Positions 1 through 7,656 are shown, counted from the stretch's first letter. The stretch: 14,533 nucleotides of DNA from Opitutales bacterium (GCA_007123395.1 SKLD01000319.1:1-14533), one strand, 5' to 3'. The notes: generated from the sequence alone by a model not told the origin. A program made the numbers and translations.

Positions 1-770
1 CCGCAGCCCACGTAAATATTGAGGTGGGTCTCCGCCCACCGCACAAGCTGCTGCTGGGTGACTGTCTTGCCCGTGCCGAATCCGCCGGGGACGGCGGCCT
101 TGCCGCCGAGAGCGAGCGGAAACATGTAGTCGATGATCCGCATGCCTGTCGTGAGGAGGCCCGAGGGATCCCTGCGTTTGCGGTACGGCCGCGCCTGCCG
201 CACGGGCCACTCCTGCATAAGCTTGATCTCCCGCTTCTCCCCGTCCCTTTCGACGATGGCGATTATGTCCTCGACGGTGTATTCGCCCTCCCGGATTTCC
301 GCGATACGGCCCCGCACTCCGTGCGGCACCATCACCTTGTGCTCGACAAGCGGCGTCTCGGGCACGGTGCCGATAATATCCCCGCCCTCCACGGCGTCTC
401 CCGCCTTCACAGTCGGCGTGAACGCCCACTTTTTGTCACGCGGCAGCGCATGGGCCTTTACGCCCCGGCGGATAAACGCACCGCTGTCGGCGATAAGGGC
501 AAGGAGCGACTTCTGCAGTCCGTCATAGATGGAACCGAGCAATCCCGGCCCCAGCTCCGCGCTGAGCGTCCGGCCCGTCGGGCGCACGGGTTCGCCCGCC
601 CGCAGCCCGAGGGTTTCCTCGTGTGCCTGCACAACGGCCCGCTCGCCGTCGAGTCCGATGACCTCGCCGACGATGCCCTCCTCGCCGATTTCCACGACTT
701 CGTAGACCCGCGTTCCCCGCATCCCGTCGGCAATGACGAGCGGTCCTGAAATTCTCCAAATTGTTCCCAT
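1..770 (-). CDS. ntpA: V-type ATP synthase/ATPase catalytic subunit A, N-terminal part (truncated by window edge)
   Basis: Catalytic nucleotide-binding subunit of the V1 head; with subunit B it forms the A3B3 hexamer that hydrolyses or makes ATP on the cytoplasmic side. The first 256 residues are visible, reading from the ATG at 770. They show the N-terminal beta-barrel (about 1-70, opening MGTIWRISGPLVIADG), the A-type-specific insert or non-homologous region (about 110-185, with PHGVRGRIAEI), and the Walker A P-loop PGGFGTGKTVTQ at about residues 228-239. The sequence breaks off at IYVGCG, just past the P-loop. The gene lies 12 bases after the subunit F stop, last of the visible operon; B and D are expected beyond the edge. 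Upstream of the ATG is a purine stretch, AAGAAAGA, rather than a strong Shine-Dalgarno. The family call is certain. The gene looks intact as far as it goes. Confidence 0.97.
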   Translation of the reverse strand, partial: MGTIWRISGPLVIADGMRGTRVYEVVEIGEEGIVGEVIGLDGERAVVQAHEETLGLRAGEPVRPTGRTLSAELGPGLLGSIYDGLQKSLLALIADSGAFIRRGVKAHALPRDKKWAFTPTVKAGDAVEGGDIIGTVPETPLVEHKVMVPHGVRGRIAEIREGEYTVEDIIAIVERDGEKREIKLMQEWPVRQARPYRKRRDPSGLLTTGMRIIDYMFPLALGGKAAVPGGFGTGKTVTQQQLVRWAETHLNIYVGC

Positions 771-782
771 GATTTATCTTTC

Positions 783-1184
783 TTACGTTGGGTTGGATAC
801 ATGTTCACCGTCCGGCGATTCCTCAGCCTCCAGCACGACATCCAGACCGAGATACTCCCGGCTGAGCGCCTTGTAATAGGCGGCCGCCGCGTCCATCGAC
901 ACCTCGCGGGCAGGCACTTCGAGAATCACCGGAAGGACACTCTTCCGCGCGCGGGCCGATGCAATGACATCGGCCGCAAACGGCACTAGCTCTTCCTCGA
1001 TGAGAATCAAGCCGACCTTCCCGCCGGAAATCCATCCGCGCACGGTGCGGGAGATGTCGGTTGCCTCACCGGCCCGCGCCTCCGCCACGTGCCAAAGCGC
1101 CACCCCGGCGAGCCGCAGGGCGTTGACCAGCTCATGGCCGCCCATCACGGCGATACCTTGTTCGTTTGCACGCGCGGCCTTCAT
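783..1184 (-). CDS. ntpG: V-type ATPase subunit F (NtpG-type)
   Basis: Small central-stalk subunit that sits on subunit D in the rotor. The 133-residue product begins MKAARANEQGIAVMGGHE and has the family pattern: a first beta strand (IAVMGG), a helix (ELVNALRLAGV), the strand VGLILIEEEL at about residue 62, and the late strand SVLPVILEVP. This is a usual length for bacterial subunit F. The open frame extends further upstream, but I chose the ATG at 1184 because it forms an ATGA overlap with the subunit C stop and has a GGAGGT ten bases upstream. It lies between C and A, as ntpG does in E. hirae. The symbol is confusing: NtpG of E. hirae is the F subunit. Translational coupling to C is likely. 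Confidence 0.93.
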   Translation of the reverse strand: MKAARANEQGIAVMGGHELVNALRLAGVALWHVAEARAGEATDISRTVRGWISGGKVGLILIEEELVPFAADVIASARARKSVLPVILEVPAREVSMDAAAAYYKALSREYLGLDVVLEAEESPDGEHVSNPT

Positions 1185-2191
1185 AACACAAGGCACCTCC
1201 TTGCCGTTTCGAAGGAAAGCCCGTCCTCGGCCGCTTTGAGAAGCAGACGGATGTTCCGCACTTCCGCTTCCTTCGAGACGAGGAACCATGCCGCGACACA
1301 CGGTGGCGCGACCTGTGCGGCGAGAAGACCGCGCAGGTGCTCGAAGCGATGCCTCGCGACAACCTCATCGACCGCCGCGGGCGGCCCGGCCGCGGCTTCC
1401 TCGGCGAGGCTGCGGTAAGCCGGGTATTCGATGCGCTTGGCGACATCCTTGGCACCGGCGGAAAGGGCTTCCTTAAAATCCTGCTCCGAAAGAAGATAGC
1501 CGGGCGGAATGAACTGCTTCTCTGCCGCCGCCCCCCATTCACCCGCAACCGCACGGAGCAAGAGGGAGAGATTGGCGTAATCCAGCATCACCCCGCAGGA
1601 ATGCGCGAGAACCGTTCCTCCCGCCAAACCCCGGGCCGTGGCGGCGAGTACGTGGTGGAAGGCGGCGTCGAGGGGCGTTGTTTCCGGCATACCCGGCGCA
1701 CCCTCCGCCGCGGGCAGTTCGGCCGCGAACTCGCTGAGACCCGCCAACCGGAGAATCTCCCCCATGTCTTCGACGGAATCCGCTTCGGCGAAGTCATCGA
1801 GAAGACCGCGGCGCCGCAGGATGCCCACCGGAATCATCGGCGACGCCTGCCCGGCGGCGATGCCACGCAGGCGCGACTTGATGTTCACGAGATCAAACTT
1901 CCTCACATACACACGCCCGAACTCCACCGCACCGGACGGAACAAAGGGGCTTTCCTCAAGGAGCGAAAACTGCGCGTCCAAATACTCCCAAAGAAAGCCG
2001 TCCCGCTCCTGCCGTCCTTGAAACGTGGATTCACCGAGCCGCCGGCCGATGTCCGTTCCGCGCAGGTTTTCACGCAGTTCGCTTCCGTCGGCACCGGCGG
2101 GAATCCGTGCCACGGCATCCGCCGTCACATTCTTCGCCGCACGCGACTGCAGCAGCGACGTCATGAAGGCGGCTCTCGGACCAGGCATCAT
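1181..2191 (-). CDS. ntpC: V-type ATPase subunit C (subunit d-like, AC39 family)
   Basis: Funnel-shaped connector that joins the central stalk (D/F) to the membrane c-ring. The 336-residue product is all-helical in appearance and typical in length for the family. Recognisable parts are the FGRVYVRKFDLVNIKSRLRG region around residue 90, with its aromatic/Asp/Asn spacing, and the C-terminal EVRNIRLLLKAAEDGL, the conserved E-x-x-N-x-R signature of AC39 proteins. The start overlaps the subunit E stop as ATGA; a second ATG follows at once (2188), so the exact start could be either. A GGAGA lies about ten bases upstream. The gene ends in another ATGA overlap with subunit F. The repeated overlaps argue for one polycistronic mRNA with coupled translation. 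Confidence 0.93.
   Translation of the reverse strand: MMPGPRAAFMTSLLQSRAAKNVTADAVARIPAGADGSELRENLRGTDIGRRLGESTFQGRQERDGFLWEYLDAQFSLLEESPFVPSGAVEFGRVYVRKFDLVNIKSRLRGIAAGQASPMIPVGILRRRGLLDDFAEADSVEDMGEILRLAGLSEFAAELPAAEGAPGMPETTPLDAAFHHVLAATARGLAGGTVLAHSCGVMLDYANLSLLLRAVAGEWGAAAEKQFIPPGYLLSEQDFKEALSAGAKDVAKRIEYPAYRSLAEEAAAGPPAAVDEVVARHRFEHLRGLLAAQVAPPCVAAWFLVSKEAEVRNIRLLLKAAEDGLSFETARRCLVL
1195..1200 (-). promoter_or_regulatory. Ribosome binding site deciding the subunit F start
   Basis: GGAGGT on the minus strand, with 10 bases between it and the ATG at 1184. It supports that start over the longer upstream reading of the same frame and lies inside the end of the subunit C gene. Confidence 0.7.
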
Positions 2192-2778
2192 GCTTCGGTC
2201 TCTCCAAAGAGTTTCTCCGCAAAGCCAACATAAACGCGGGGCAGGAGCATCTCAAGGCGCGCGCTGTAAGTGTTGTCCACGACAATGCTCTTGTCTTCCG
2301 ACTCCGCGATGATCCCGCCCTCCATCTCCCGCTCTTCAATCTCCGCCACGCGCTCGCTGAGAGGCTCATCCTTCTTCACCGCCTCCCTTGCGGCGGCGCG
2401 GCATCCCGGCGGCACGACAACGGTGATCCGGTCGCCGCTCCCGAGCCCGGAGACCGCTTCCGCAATGAGCCGCGCGTATTCCTCCGCTTCCGGCTTCGTG
2501 GAGCGCAAACGGCCGCGCGTCTCGCTGACGATGCCCTCGAAGACCTCCGCCTTCGCGGCCGCGAGGGCGTTGCGCGCGTCCATCGCTCCACGCGCGGTGA
2601 TCTGAGCGGCTTCGTCCCGCGCCTCGCGGAGACTTTTCTCTTTTTCCGCAGCCAGCGCCTGCTCGCGTTGCTCCTTGGCTTCCGCGACAATACGCGCGGC
2701 TTCTTCCTCCGCCTTTTCGACAATTTCCCGCGCCTCGGCGCGTACTTTGTCGAGAATTGCTTCTCTGATTTCTTTCAC
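2188..2778 (-). CDS. ntpE: V-type ATPase subunit E (peripheral stalk)
   Basis: Peripheral-stalk subunit that pairs with the G/H-type coiled coil and holds the A3B3 head against rotation. The 196-residue product has a long charged heptad-like coiled coil (about residues 1-75, rich in Glu/Lys/Ala) followed by a globular C-terminal domain. That domain contains EGGIIAESEDKSIVVDN (about 150-170), the conserved core of this family, and then a Tyr-Ser-Ala-Arg-Leu-Glu helix. Length is normal. The start codon is GTG, with GGAGA about eight bases upstream. It lies 22 bases after the c-subunit gene and overlaps the start of subunit C by 4 bases. Confidence 0.95.
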   Translation of the reverse strand: MKEIREAILDKVRAEAREIVEKAEEEAARIVAEAKEQREQALAAEKEKSLREARDEAAQITARGAMDARNALAAAKAEVFEGIVSETRGRLRSTKPEAEEYARLIAEAVSGLGSGDRITVVVPPGCRAAAREAVKKDEPLSERVAEIEEREMEGGIIAESEDKSIVVDNTYSARLEMLLPRVYVGFAEKLFGETEA

Positions 2779-2800
2779 AGCCGGTCTCCGTGGGAAGGTT

Positions 2801-3280
2801 TCAAAACAGGCCGAGGAGGTTCAACGCCATAATCGTGAAGACGAGCCCGAGGACGCCGAGGAGTTCGACAAACACCGCCAGCATCATGGCGTTGGTGAGG
2901 ATCTTGCCGCGCGTCTTCGGCAGCAGCGCGATGCCGGAAGCGCAGACGCTGCCTTGAAACGCCGAAGAAGCGAACTGCGCGATGCCTCCGATGAGCCCGC
3001 AGGCAAGGGCCATGAAACCGAGGCCTACACTGTTCTCCATGGCCTCGAGGTTCGGCATGACCGTCGTCAGCATGAGAATCAGGATGATCAGACCATAGAA
3101 GGTCTGCGTCATCGGCAGCGATACGAGCACGATAACGTTGCGCAACTGGCCCGGCTCCTCGGAAAGAGCGGAGGCTCCGGCCGAGCCCGCCAAGCCCATG
3201 CCGACGGCGGAGCCGGCAAGACCGAGGGCGAGCGCGAGAGCACCGGCGAGAACGATGAGGGACTCTGGACTGATAAGCAT
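2801..3280 (-). CDS. ntpK: V-type ATPase proteolipid subunit K (16-kDa c subunit, Na+-binding type)
   Basis: Membrane rotor subunit that carries the coupling ion. The 159 residues form two fused hairpins with four hydrophobic segments (about 7-35, 47-75, 85-120 and 127-157), the duplicated 16-kDa form rather than the 8-kDa one. Only the second hairpin has the ion-binding carboxylate, Glu139 in VFVELLGVLG. The first hairpin carries SLPMTQTFYG with Leu55, Thr58 and Gln59, and Gln109 lies in the third helix. Leu, Thr, Gln, Gln and Glu are the Na+ ligands known for E. hirae NtpK (L61, T64, Q65, Q110, E139), so Na+ coupling is likely. GGAGGA lies six bases before the ATG, the clearest RBS of the operon and fitting for a subunit needed in many copies. 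Confidence 0.96.
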   Translation of the reverse strand: MLISPESLIVLAGALALALGLAGSAVGMGLAGSAGASALSEEPGQLRNVIVLVSLPMTQTFYGLIILILMLTTVMPNLEAMENSVGLGFMALACGLIGGIAQFASSAFQGSVCASGIALLPKTRGKILTNAMMLAVFVELLGVLGLVFTIMALNLLGLF

Positions 3281-3316
3281 GGTATTTCCTCCGATATTTG
3301 CGTTAACAAGACGGCC

Positions 3317-5317
3317 TCACCCGAATGCCCCTCCGCCCGCGCGCACCGGAACAACCTCCCGGCGCCTCAGACGAAACGGGGCGTACGGACGACCGCCGCC
3401 TTCATAGAACTTGAAAAGAAACTCGACAAAACAAAGCCGCAGCGAATGCACGAAGCAGGTGATGGAGCTGAGGAGCAGATTGAGCACGTGGCCGAAAACA
3501 AGGATCACAAGCATCACAAGGGTGCCCAGCGTGAGACGGACGAAGCCGGCCGGGAGCATTTCCGCGATGAGCGTGGCCATCATATTAAAAGAGTGTGCGA
3601 GAAAGAATGTGGCCAGCCCGACACCGGCGAGACGCGCGTAGGACATGATGTCGCCGAGGATTCCGCTCAGGTCGAAGACCCAGAGGATGCTGCCGAGAAA
3701 CAGCCCTTTTTCCATGAGGGACGCCAAGACAACCGCGAGCACACCCGCGAGCAGGGCGGCGAAAAGGATCATACGGGTGGTTTCGGCGGGCTGGAACCAC
3801 GCCACGTCGAGCATGACAAGGATGAGGGGTATACCGGCGAGCTGAATCAGGAAAACACCGGACCGCCCGAGCACCGCGTGCGCCTTGCGCTCGCGGAACC
3901 CGCGCAGGAGCATGAGCAGGTGGCCGAGGTTCACATGCACAATACCGACCACGAGGGAAGCGACGATAAAGACCATCGGGTTCATGTAGACGGCATGCAG
4001 TCCCTCGGAGAGGGCGATCCCCTCCATTCCGAAAAAGTGCGCGGGAACATCGCCCAGATAGGTGCCGGTAAGGACCCCCACCGCAACAGCGCATACCGCG
4101 CACACTGTGATCACGCGGCGGAACATGCGGAATCCTTCTGTGTCCGGGTCCTCCGCCAATTTCGGCAGGAGAAACCGCGCGAGCAGGAACAGGAGCACGC
4201 CGTAGACCGCGTCCCCCAGCATGATGCCGAAGAAAAACGCGAAGAAATAGGCGACGAGCGGTGTCGGATCCCATTCGTGGTAGCGGGGCGTGGCAAAAAG
4301 ATTGACGATAACCTCAAAAGGCCGGAGCGCCGAGGGATTGCGTAGCTTCGTCGGCGGCTCGTCACCCTCGCGGGGCGGCCGTGATTCGACGTGCAGAGGC
4401 GTCACTTCCGCGCGCAGCGCTTCCTCCGCCGCGGCAAGCGAATGCCCCGGTGCCCATCCTTCAACGAGCACGGCGTGGTCGGTCGCAAGAGCCGCGTGGA
4501 GAAGGCCGAGACGGTCGTCTTCCGCGATAAGAGCTTCGCGCAGAAGGACGAGGTGCTCCAAATGCGCGGCTGTCTCCTCCCGCAACCGCGCGAGCAGTTC
4601 ATCGCGCTCGCGGCGGAGTTCCCGCAGCCGCTCTTCGGGGCGGTCCGGCAACGGTCCGTTGCCGTCACCACGGGCGGCGCGAAGGAGGCGTCCCCCATCC
4701 GATAGCAGCGCTTCAACATGACGCCACTGCGGACGCAAGCAGAAAAAAAAAACAGCAGTCTCCCCGTCCAGTTCGACCGGCTCGACGACGAGGGAGATCT
4801 CCCGCAAGCGCGAATCCGCCGCGGCAAAGGATTCGCCGGGAAGCACAAGGATACCGGAGCAAATGACTTTTCCGGAAAAGGAGAAGGCGTCGGCACGCAG
4901 GTCCATCCGTTCCGAAAGCGCGCCGTCGACGGTGTGCAGAATCCGCGCCTCGCTCTCTGCTTCCTTCAGTTTTTCCAGCCGCCGGTGCATGGCCGACAAG
5001 CCATCGCAGAGTTGCCGGGTTTCTTTCTCGATTTCGGAGACGCCGCGCATGAGATCGGCGTCGACGTCTTCGGCGAGGCGGACCCGTTCCTCCCGAGGCA
5101 CGTAGGCAAGGGCCGCGTCGATGGCCGCGATGAGGTCAACCACTGCTGCCCGCTCGCGCTCAACGGCGGCGCGGTCCTCGCCTTCGGGCGCGGTCCCCGA
5201 CTCCACGTCGAGAACACCGGCCCGCTGCAGCGCGGCAGCAGCCGTCGGGGCGGCTTCCTTCGTTGTCACCAACCGCACACGCCGCATTCGCTCAGGCGTG
5301 TTCACGAAAAGACTCAC
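3317..5317 (-). CDS. ntpI: V-type ATPase subunit I (membrane a subunit)
   Basis: Membrane stator subunit that forms the ion half-channels beside the c-ring. The 666 residues split into a cytoplasmic, coiled-coil-rich half (about 1-335) and a membrane half with about seven or eight hydrophobic helices (about 355-640). Family motifs are FFFGIMLGDAVYG (about 361-373), SYARLAGVGL with Arg562, and HSLRLCFVEF with Arg627 followed by KFYEGGGRPYAPF. The two arginines match those needed for ion transfer in this family. Length is typical. I chose the GTG at 5317: it overlaps the upstream stop as GTGA, has GGAGGT five bases upstream, and gives the usual N-terminus (MSLFVNTPERMRRVRLV). The 14 extra upstream residues in the same frame lie inside the previous gene and look unlike the family. 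Confidence 0.95.
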   Translation of the reverse strand: MSLFVNTPERMRRVRLVTTKEAAPTAAAALQRAGVLDVESGTAPEGEDRAAVERERAAVVDLIAAIDAALAYVPREERVRLAEDVDADLMRGVSEIEKETRQLCDGLSAMHRRLEKLKEAESEARILHTVDGALSERMDLRADAFSFSGKVICSGILVLPGESFAAADSRLREISLVVEPVELDGETAVFFFCLRPQWRHVEALLSDGGRLLRAARGDGNGPLPDRPEERLRELRRERDELLARLREETAAHLEHLVLLREALIAEDDRLGLLHAALATDHAVLVEGWAPGHSLAAAEEALRAEVTPLHVESRPPREGDEPPTKLRNPSALRPFEVIVNLFATPRYHEWDPTPLVAYFFAFFFGIMLGDAVYGVLLFLLARFLLPKLAEDPDTEGFRMFRRVITVCAVCAVAVGVLTGTYLGDVPAHFFGMEGIALSEGLHAVYMNPMVFIVASLVVGIVHVNLGHLLMLLRGFRERKAHAVLGRSGVFLIQLAGIPLILVMLDVAWFQPAETTRMILFAALLAGVLAVVLASLMEKGLFLGSILWVFDLSGILGDIMSYARLAGVGLATFFLAHSFNMMATLIAEMLPAGFVRLTLGTLVMLVILVFGHVLNLLLSSITCFVHSLRLCFVEFLFKFYEGGGRPYAPFRLRRREVVPVRAGGGAFG

Positions 5318-5628
5318 GATCCACCTCCGCGCACAATCCCGGTGATCACCTCGACGCATTCTTCAGCGGCGTTCGCGGCACGCTTGCGCAAAGCCTCCGC
5401 CTCCGCCTCCGCACGGGCAACGGCCTCCCGGGCCTCCGACTCGGCACGGTCGCGGATCTCCCCGCACTCCGACTCCGCCTCTCCGGCGTCAACAGGCTGC
5501 TCCTCTATGCGCTTTGCTTCTTCGCGAGCCTCCCGCACAATGGAGGACGCGCGCGCTTTCGCCTCCTCCACCAAACGTGCGGCTTCGGCCTCGATTTCCT
5601 GAATAGACTGTTTGTTTTCAATGGTCAT
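5314..5628 (-). CDS. V-type ATPase peripheral stalk subunit (G/H type, NtpF-like)
   Basis: First gene of the ATPase operon. The 104-residue product (start MTIENKQSIQEIEAEAARLV) is almost wholly a charged, Ala/Glu/Arg-rich coiled coil with no hydrophobic membrane segment, ending in VRGGGS. Such a short coiled coil directly before subunit I is the peripheral-stalk partner of subunit E (NtpF in E. hirae, subunit H in archaeal A-ATPases). Low-complexity coiled coils align poorly, so position and length carry much of the evidence. The ATG at 5628 has only a weak upstream match (GGAACTCGG). The 3' end overlaps the subunit I start by 4 bases. Confidence 0.85.
   Translation of the reverse strand: MTIENKQSIQEIEAEAARLVEEAKARASSIVREAREEAKRIEEQPVDAGEAESECGEIRDRAESEAREAVARAEAEAEALRKRAANAAEECVEVITGIVRGGGS
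5323..5328 (-). promoter_or_regulatory. Ribosome binding site for subunit I GTG start
   Basis: GGAGGT on the minus strand, five bases before the GTG at 5317 and inside the last codons of the upstream stalk gene. It settles the choice of the GTG start and suggests coupled translation. Confidence 0.75.
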
Positions 5629-5648
5629 ACCGAGTTCCGAACAGGGGG

Positions 5649-5678
5649 CGTTATGCGAATGCGCCTATGGACTTTCAA
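5649..5678 (-). promoter_or_regulatory. Weak candidate promoter for the V-ATPase operon
   Basis: On the minus strand TTGAAA (5673-5678) and ATAACG (5649-5654) are 18 bases apart, about 20 bases before the first ATPase gene. Both match a sigma-70 promoter only partly. The 211-base gap between the metallophosphoesterase and the ATPase operon (5629-5839) holds no gene I can support and no clear hairpin-plus-T-run terminator, so read-through from upstream remains possible. Confidence 0.25.
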
Positions 5679-5839
5679 TAAAAATCGGACAAATACATCC
5701 CAAAAGACGCCGAGGCCGCTCCAACACTGTAAAGAAGCTGCGCTGCTGAGGCCACTCGGCCGTCATCGCGCCTCATCGTCGCCAATCTCCGGTGATTTTT
5801 TCCCTCCTGCGGAACCGTTCGGGCGAAGCGTGCGTGCCC

Positions 5840-6754
5840 TCAGGGCCTGCGGCCGGGATCAAGGAAGAAGGCTTCTTCCCATGTTTTTCCGGAATGATTC
5901 CGAAAGTAGATGCCGAAGGTCCCGTCGAGGTAGATTTCCAGAAAAACGGAGCGTAAGCGCGTGCCTTTGCGGTCTTCGAGGGCGGCAATGTCGAGCTGGG
6001 GTACATGCTGATGATCGACATAGGCGATCTTGCGGAAGTTGTGTTCGCCGAGCAGCCGCGACTCACCAAGGTGGGCATGGCCGTAAAAATGGGCCCGCAC
6101 ATTATCCGGCAAGGGAAGAAGCCGCTCCATGAGGGGAGAAGGCCGGTTTCCGCCTGGATAAGCGTAATGGCCCAGGCTGATGACCGGTCCCTCGTGCTCC
6201 GCCATGTTTTTCCGGACGGCGTCATACGCTTCGGGAGTGTGGGGATAGGCCTCCGCGTCGCCATGCACTTTCCCGTGGGTGACGATCCATCGACCGTCTG
6301 CCGCGGCATGGTCGCCGAAGAGGAAGACGCGGTAGTCGCCCATGTCGAAAGTAAAATAAAAGTCCTCCAGCCGACGGCTTGTCCGCCAAGCCGGCCGATC
6401 CCGTAAGAGTTTCCATGCCGGCACGGCCTCAACACCCCCGGACGTTTCCTTTTTGAAGTAGTCAAAATCGTGGTTCCCGCAGGTGTAGGCAAGCGGGACA
6501 CCGAGCGACTCGAACCGCTCCGCCTGCAGGAGGACCGTTTCGCGCATCCGCCCGGGGTCTTTCCCGTCGGTCGTGTCCCCGAGATTCCATACTTCTTCGC
6601 AGGGTAAATCGAGGGAGTGAAAATCCGCGAAAACCGTGTTGAGGATGTGCTCCGCCGTCTTCGGATCCCATTGCTGCAAGTCGGAGCAAATCCAGACGCG
6701 GTGGCGAACGCTGGCGCGCAGCGCGGCGAGGAGTTGCTGGAGGGTTGAGTTCAC
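5840..6754 (-). CDS. Calcineurin-like metallophosphoesterase
   Basis: Predicted di-metal phosphoesterase of 304 residues; the substrate is unknown. The metal-binding motifs occur in order: SDLQ (Asp25, Gln27) where DxH is usual, LGDTTDG (Gly59-Asp60), CGNHDFD (Asn94, His95, Asp96), SLGHYAYPGG (His196) and YGHAHLG (Gly225, His226, His228). No signal peptide or membrane segment is seen, so it is probably cytosolic. The frame continues upstream across the nitroreductase gene, but that part resembles no protease or phosphatase region. The GTG at 6754, 28 bases after the nitroreductase stop, is the best start, though it lacks a clear Shine-Dalgarno. The odd point is Gln in place of the first-motif His, a metal ligand. 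Most likely co-transcribed with the nitroreductase. Confidence 0.85.
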   Translation of the reverse strand: MNSTLQQLLAALRASVRHRVWICSDLQQWDPKTAEHILNTVFADFHSLDLPCEEVWNLGDTTDGKDPGRMRETVLLQAERFESLGVPLAYTCGNHDFDYFKKETSGGVEAVPAWKLLRDRPAWRTSRRLEDFYFTFDMGDYRVFLFGDHAAADGRWIVTHGKVHGDAEAYPHTPEAYDAVRKNMAEHEGPVISLGHYAYPGGNRPSPLMERLLPLPDNVRAHFYGHAHLGESRLLGEHNFRKIAYVDHQHVPQLDIAALEDRKGTRLRSVFLEIYLDGTFGIYFRNHSGKTWEEAFFLDPGRRP

Positions 6755-6782
6755 TGTCGTGTTGGCAGCGGCCGGGCCACAA

Positions 6783-7298
6783 CTATGACCACACCTCGCG
6801 GTGTACACGCGCTTCGTCGTAGCGGTGTTCGGGCGAGGGCACTTGCGCAGGATAACCGACCGGAAAGAGCGCGAAAGGCCGGACCGTAGCGGGCAGCCCG
6901 AGAATCTTCCGGCAAGCTGCCTCGCGCGGGGGCACGTTGATGACGGCAATCCACACCGTGCCCAAGCCGAGCGCGTGTGCCGCAAGCTGGAAATTCTGCG
7001 CTGCGCACGCGCAGTCTTGCTCGCCGAAGCCTGCAAAGCCCTCGCGCGCAGGATCGAGGCAGATGAGAACGGCTGCGCGCGCCTGCCGGAAGAGAGCATT
7101 GCCGCCGTCCGCCTCCTCCGCAAGACGGTCGAGTCGCCCGCGGTCTGTCACAACGACAAACTGCCATGGGCGACCGTCCGCCGCGCTCGGCGCGTTCATC
7201 GCCGCCGCGAGCAGCGTGCGCAGGTCCTCCGCGGCAATTGCCTGCTCCGTGAACGCCCGCACGCTGCGGCGCGTCATAATCGCTTTGATCGTGTCCAT
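6783..7298 (-). CDS. Nitroreductase family protein (FMN-dependent oxidoreductase)
   Basis: Small flavoprotein of 171 residues, expected to work as an FMN-binding homodimer using NAD(P)H; the natural substrate cannot be told. Family signs are the N-terminal TRRSVRAF (Arg10, Arg11, Ser12, Arg14; FMN phosphate contact), NAPSAADGRPWQFVVV around residues 35-50 (the usual position of APSxxNxQPW; the common Asn is replaced here), GEQDCACAAQNFQLAAHALGLG (about 91-112), and the C-terminal YDEARVHREVW typical of short nitroreductases of anaerobes. I prefer the ATG at 7298; a TTG at 7307 in the same frame is possible. No strong RBS is seen (GGTGG sits far upstream). It is the first gene leftward of the divergent intergenic region. 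Confidence 0.88.
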   Translation of the reverse strand: MDTIKAIMTRRSVRAFTEQAIAAEDLRTLLAAAMNAPSAADGRPWQFVVVTDRGRLDRLAEEADGGNALFRQARAAVLICLDPAREGFAGFGEQDCACAAQNFQLAAHALGLGTVWIAVINVPPREAACRKILGLPATVRPFALFPVGYPAQVPSPEHRYDEARVHREVWS

Positions 7299-7656
7299 GC
7301 CCCGCAAACAACCACCCTATTCGCAAGAGGCAATACCTTTGTCTGCCAGCAGCGTGTTCGGCGCGTCAACGAGCCGCTTCAGCGCCCTGCCCGAGGCGGC
7401 GCGGACTTTTGCGGATGAGCGGAGGGTGTGCGGCCTTGCTGAAACGTGCGGGTATGCGCGGGACATTCACCGTCGCGATGTCGGGGAATGAGTCCCTCCG
7501 GCCGCATTTTCGGAATTGTTGACAGCCTTTGTGATTGCACCCGGCGAATGGGCGGATGGATCATTTCGCACCTTTAGTAGTTGCACTAATTCTAAGATTA
7601 TTTTGGATTAGCCTTGTGAACCTTGAAAACAACTCCTCCCCTGATGGGCGCGCGTC
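7299..7656. other. Divergent intergenic region between nitroreductase and transhydrogenase operon
   Basis: No gene I can support lies here. The left part (about 7320-7490) is GC-rich with no convincing reading frame. A TTGACA at 7519-7524 on the plus strand has no good -10 at normal spacing. The stretch 7561-7635 is notably AT-rich compared with its surroundings and is the likely promoter area of the plus-strand operon. It contains a TTGCAC (7581-7586) and a TGGATT (7604-7609) 17 bases apart, and a small inverted repeat TTAGT-6-ACTAA (7574-7589). All promoter matches are weak. Confidence 0.5.
7614..7632 (+). promoter_or_regulatory. Rex-like operator candidate upstream of the transhydrogenase operon
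   Basis: TTGTGAA (7614-7620) is a perfect half of the known Rex operator (TTGTGAA-N4-TTCACAA). The second half here is degenerate: AAAACAA after a 5-base spacer. It sits 25-43 bases before the start of the NuoE-like gene, where a repressor could block transcription. A second TTGTGA lies at 7529-7534. Rex senses the NADH/NAD+ ratio and commonly controls redox operons, which would fit, but one half-site is thin evidence. Confidence 0.3.

Noticed and set aside
2675..4345. A 556-codon open frame on the plus strand across the ATPase E, K and I genes
   Set aside because: It lies antisense to three clearly conserved genes. Its product is a low-complexity Glu/His/Asp-rich sequence with no domain; it is a product of high GC codon bias.
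6755..7123. Upstream extension of the metallophosphoesterase frame over the nitroreductase gene
   Set aside because: The extra residues overlap a conserved gene in another frame and are Arg/Ser/Ala-rich, unlike phosphoesterase sequence. The GTG at 6754 fits the domain start.
7379..7564. A 61-codon minus-strand frame in the divergent intergenic region
   Set aside because: No RBS, no recognisable motif, and a basic, low-complexity product; it also runs through the likely promoter zone.
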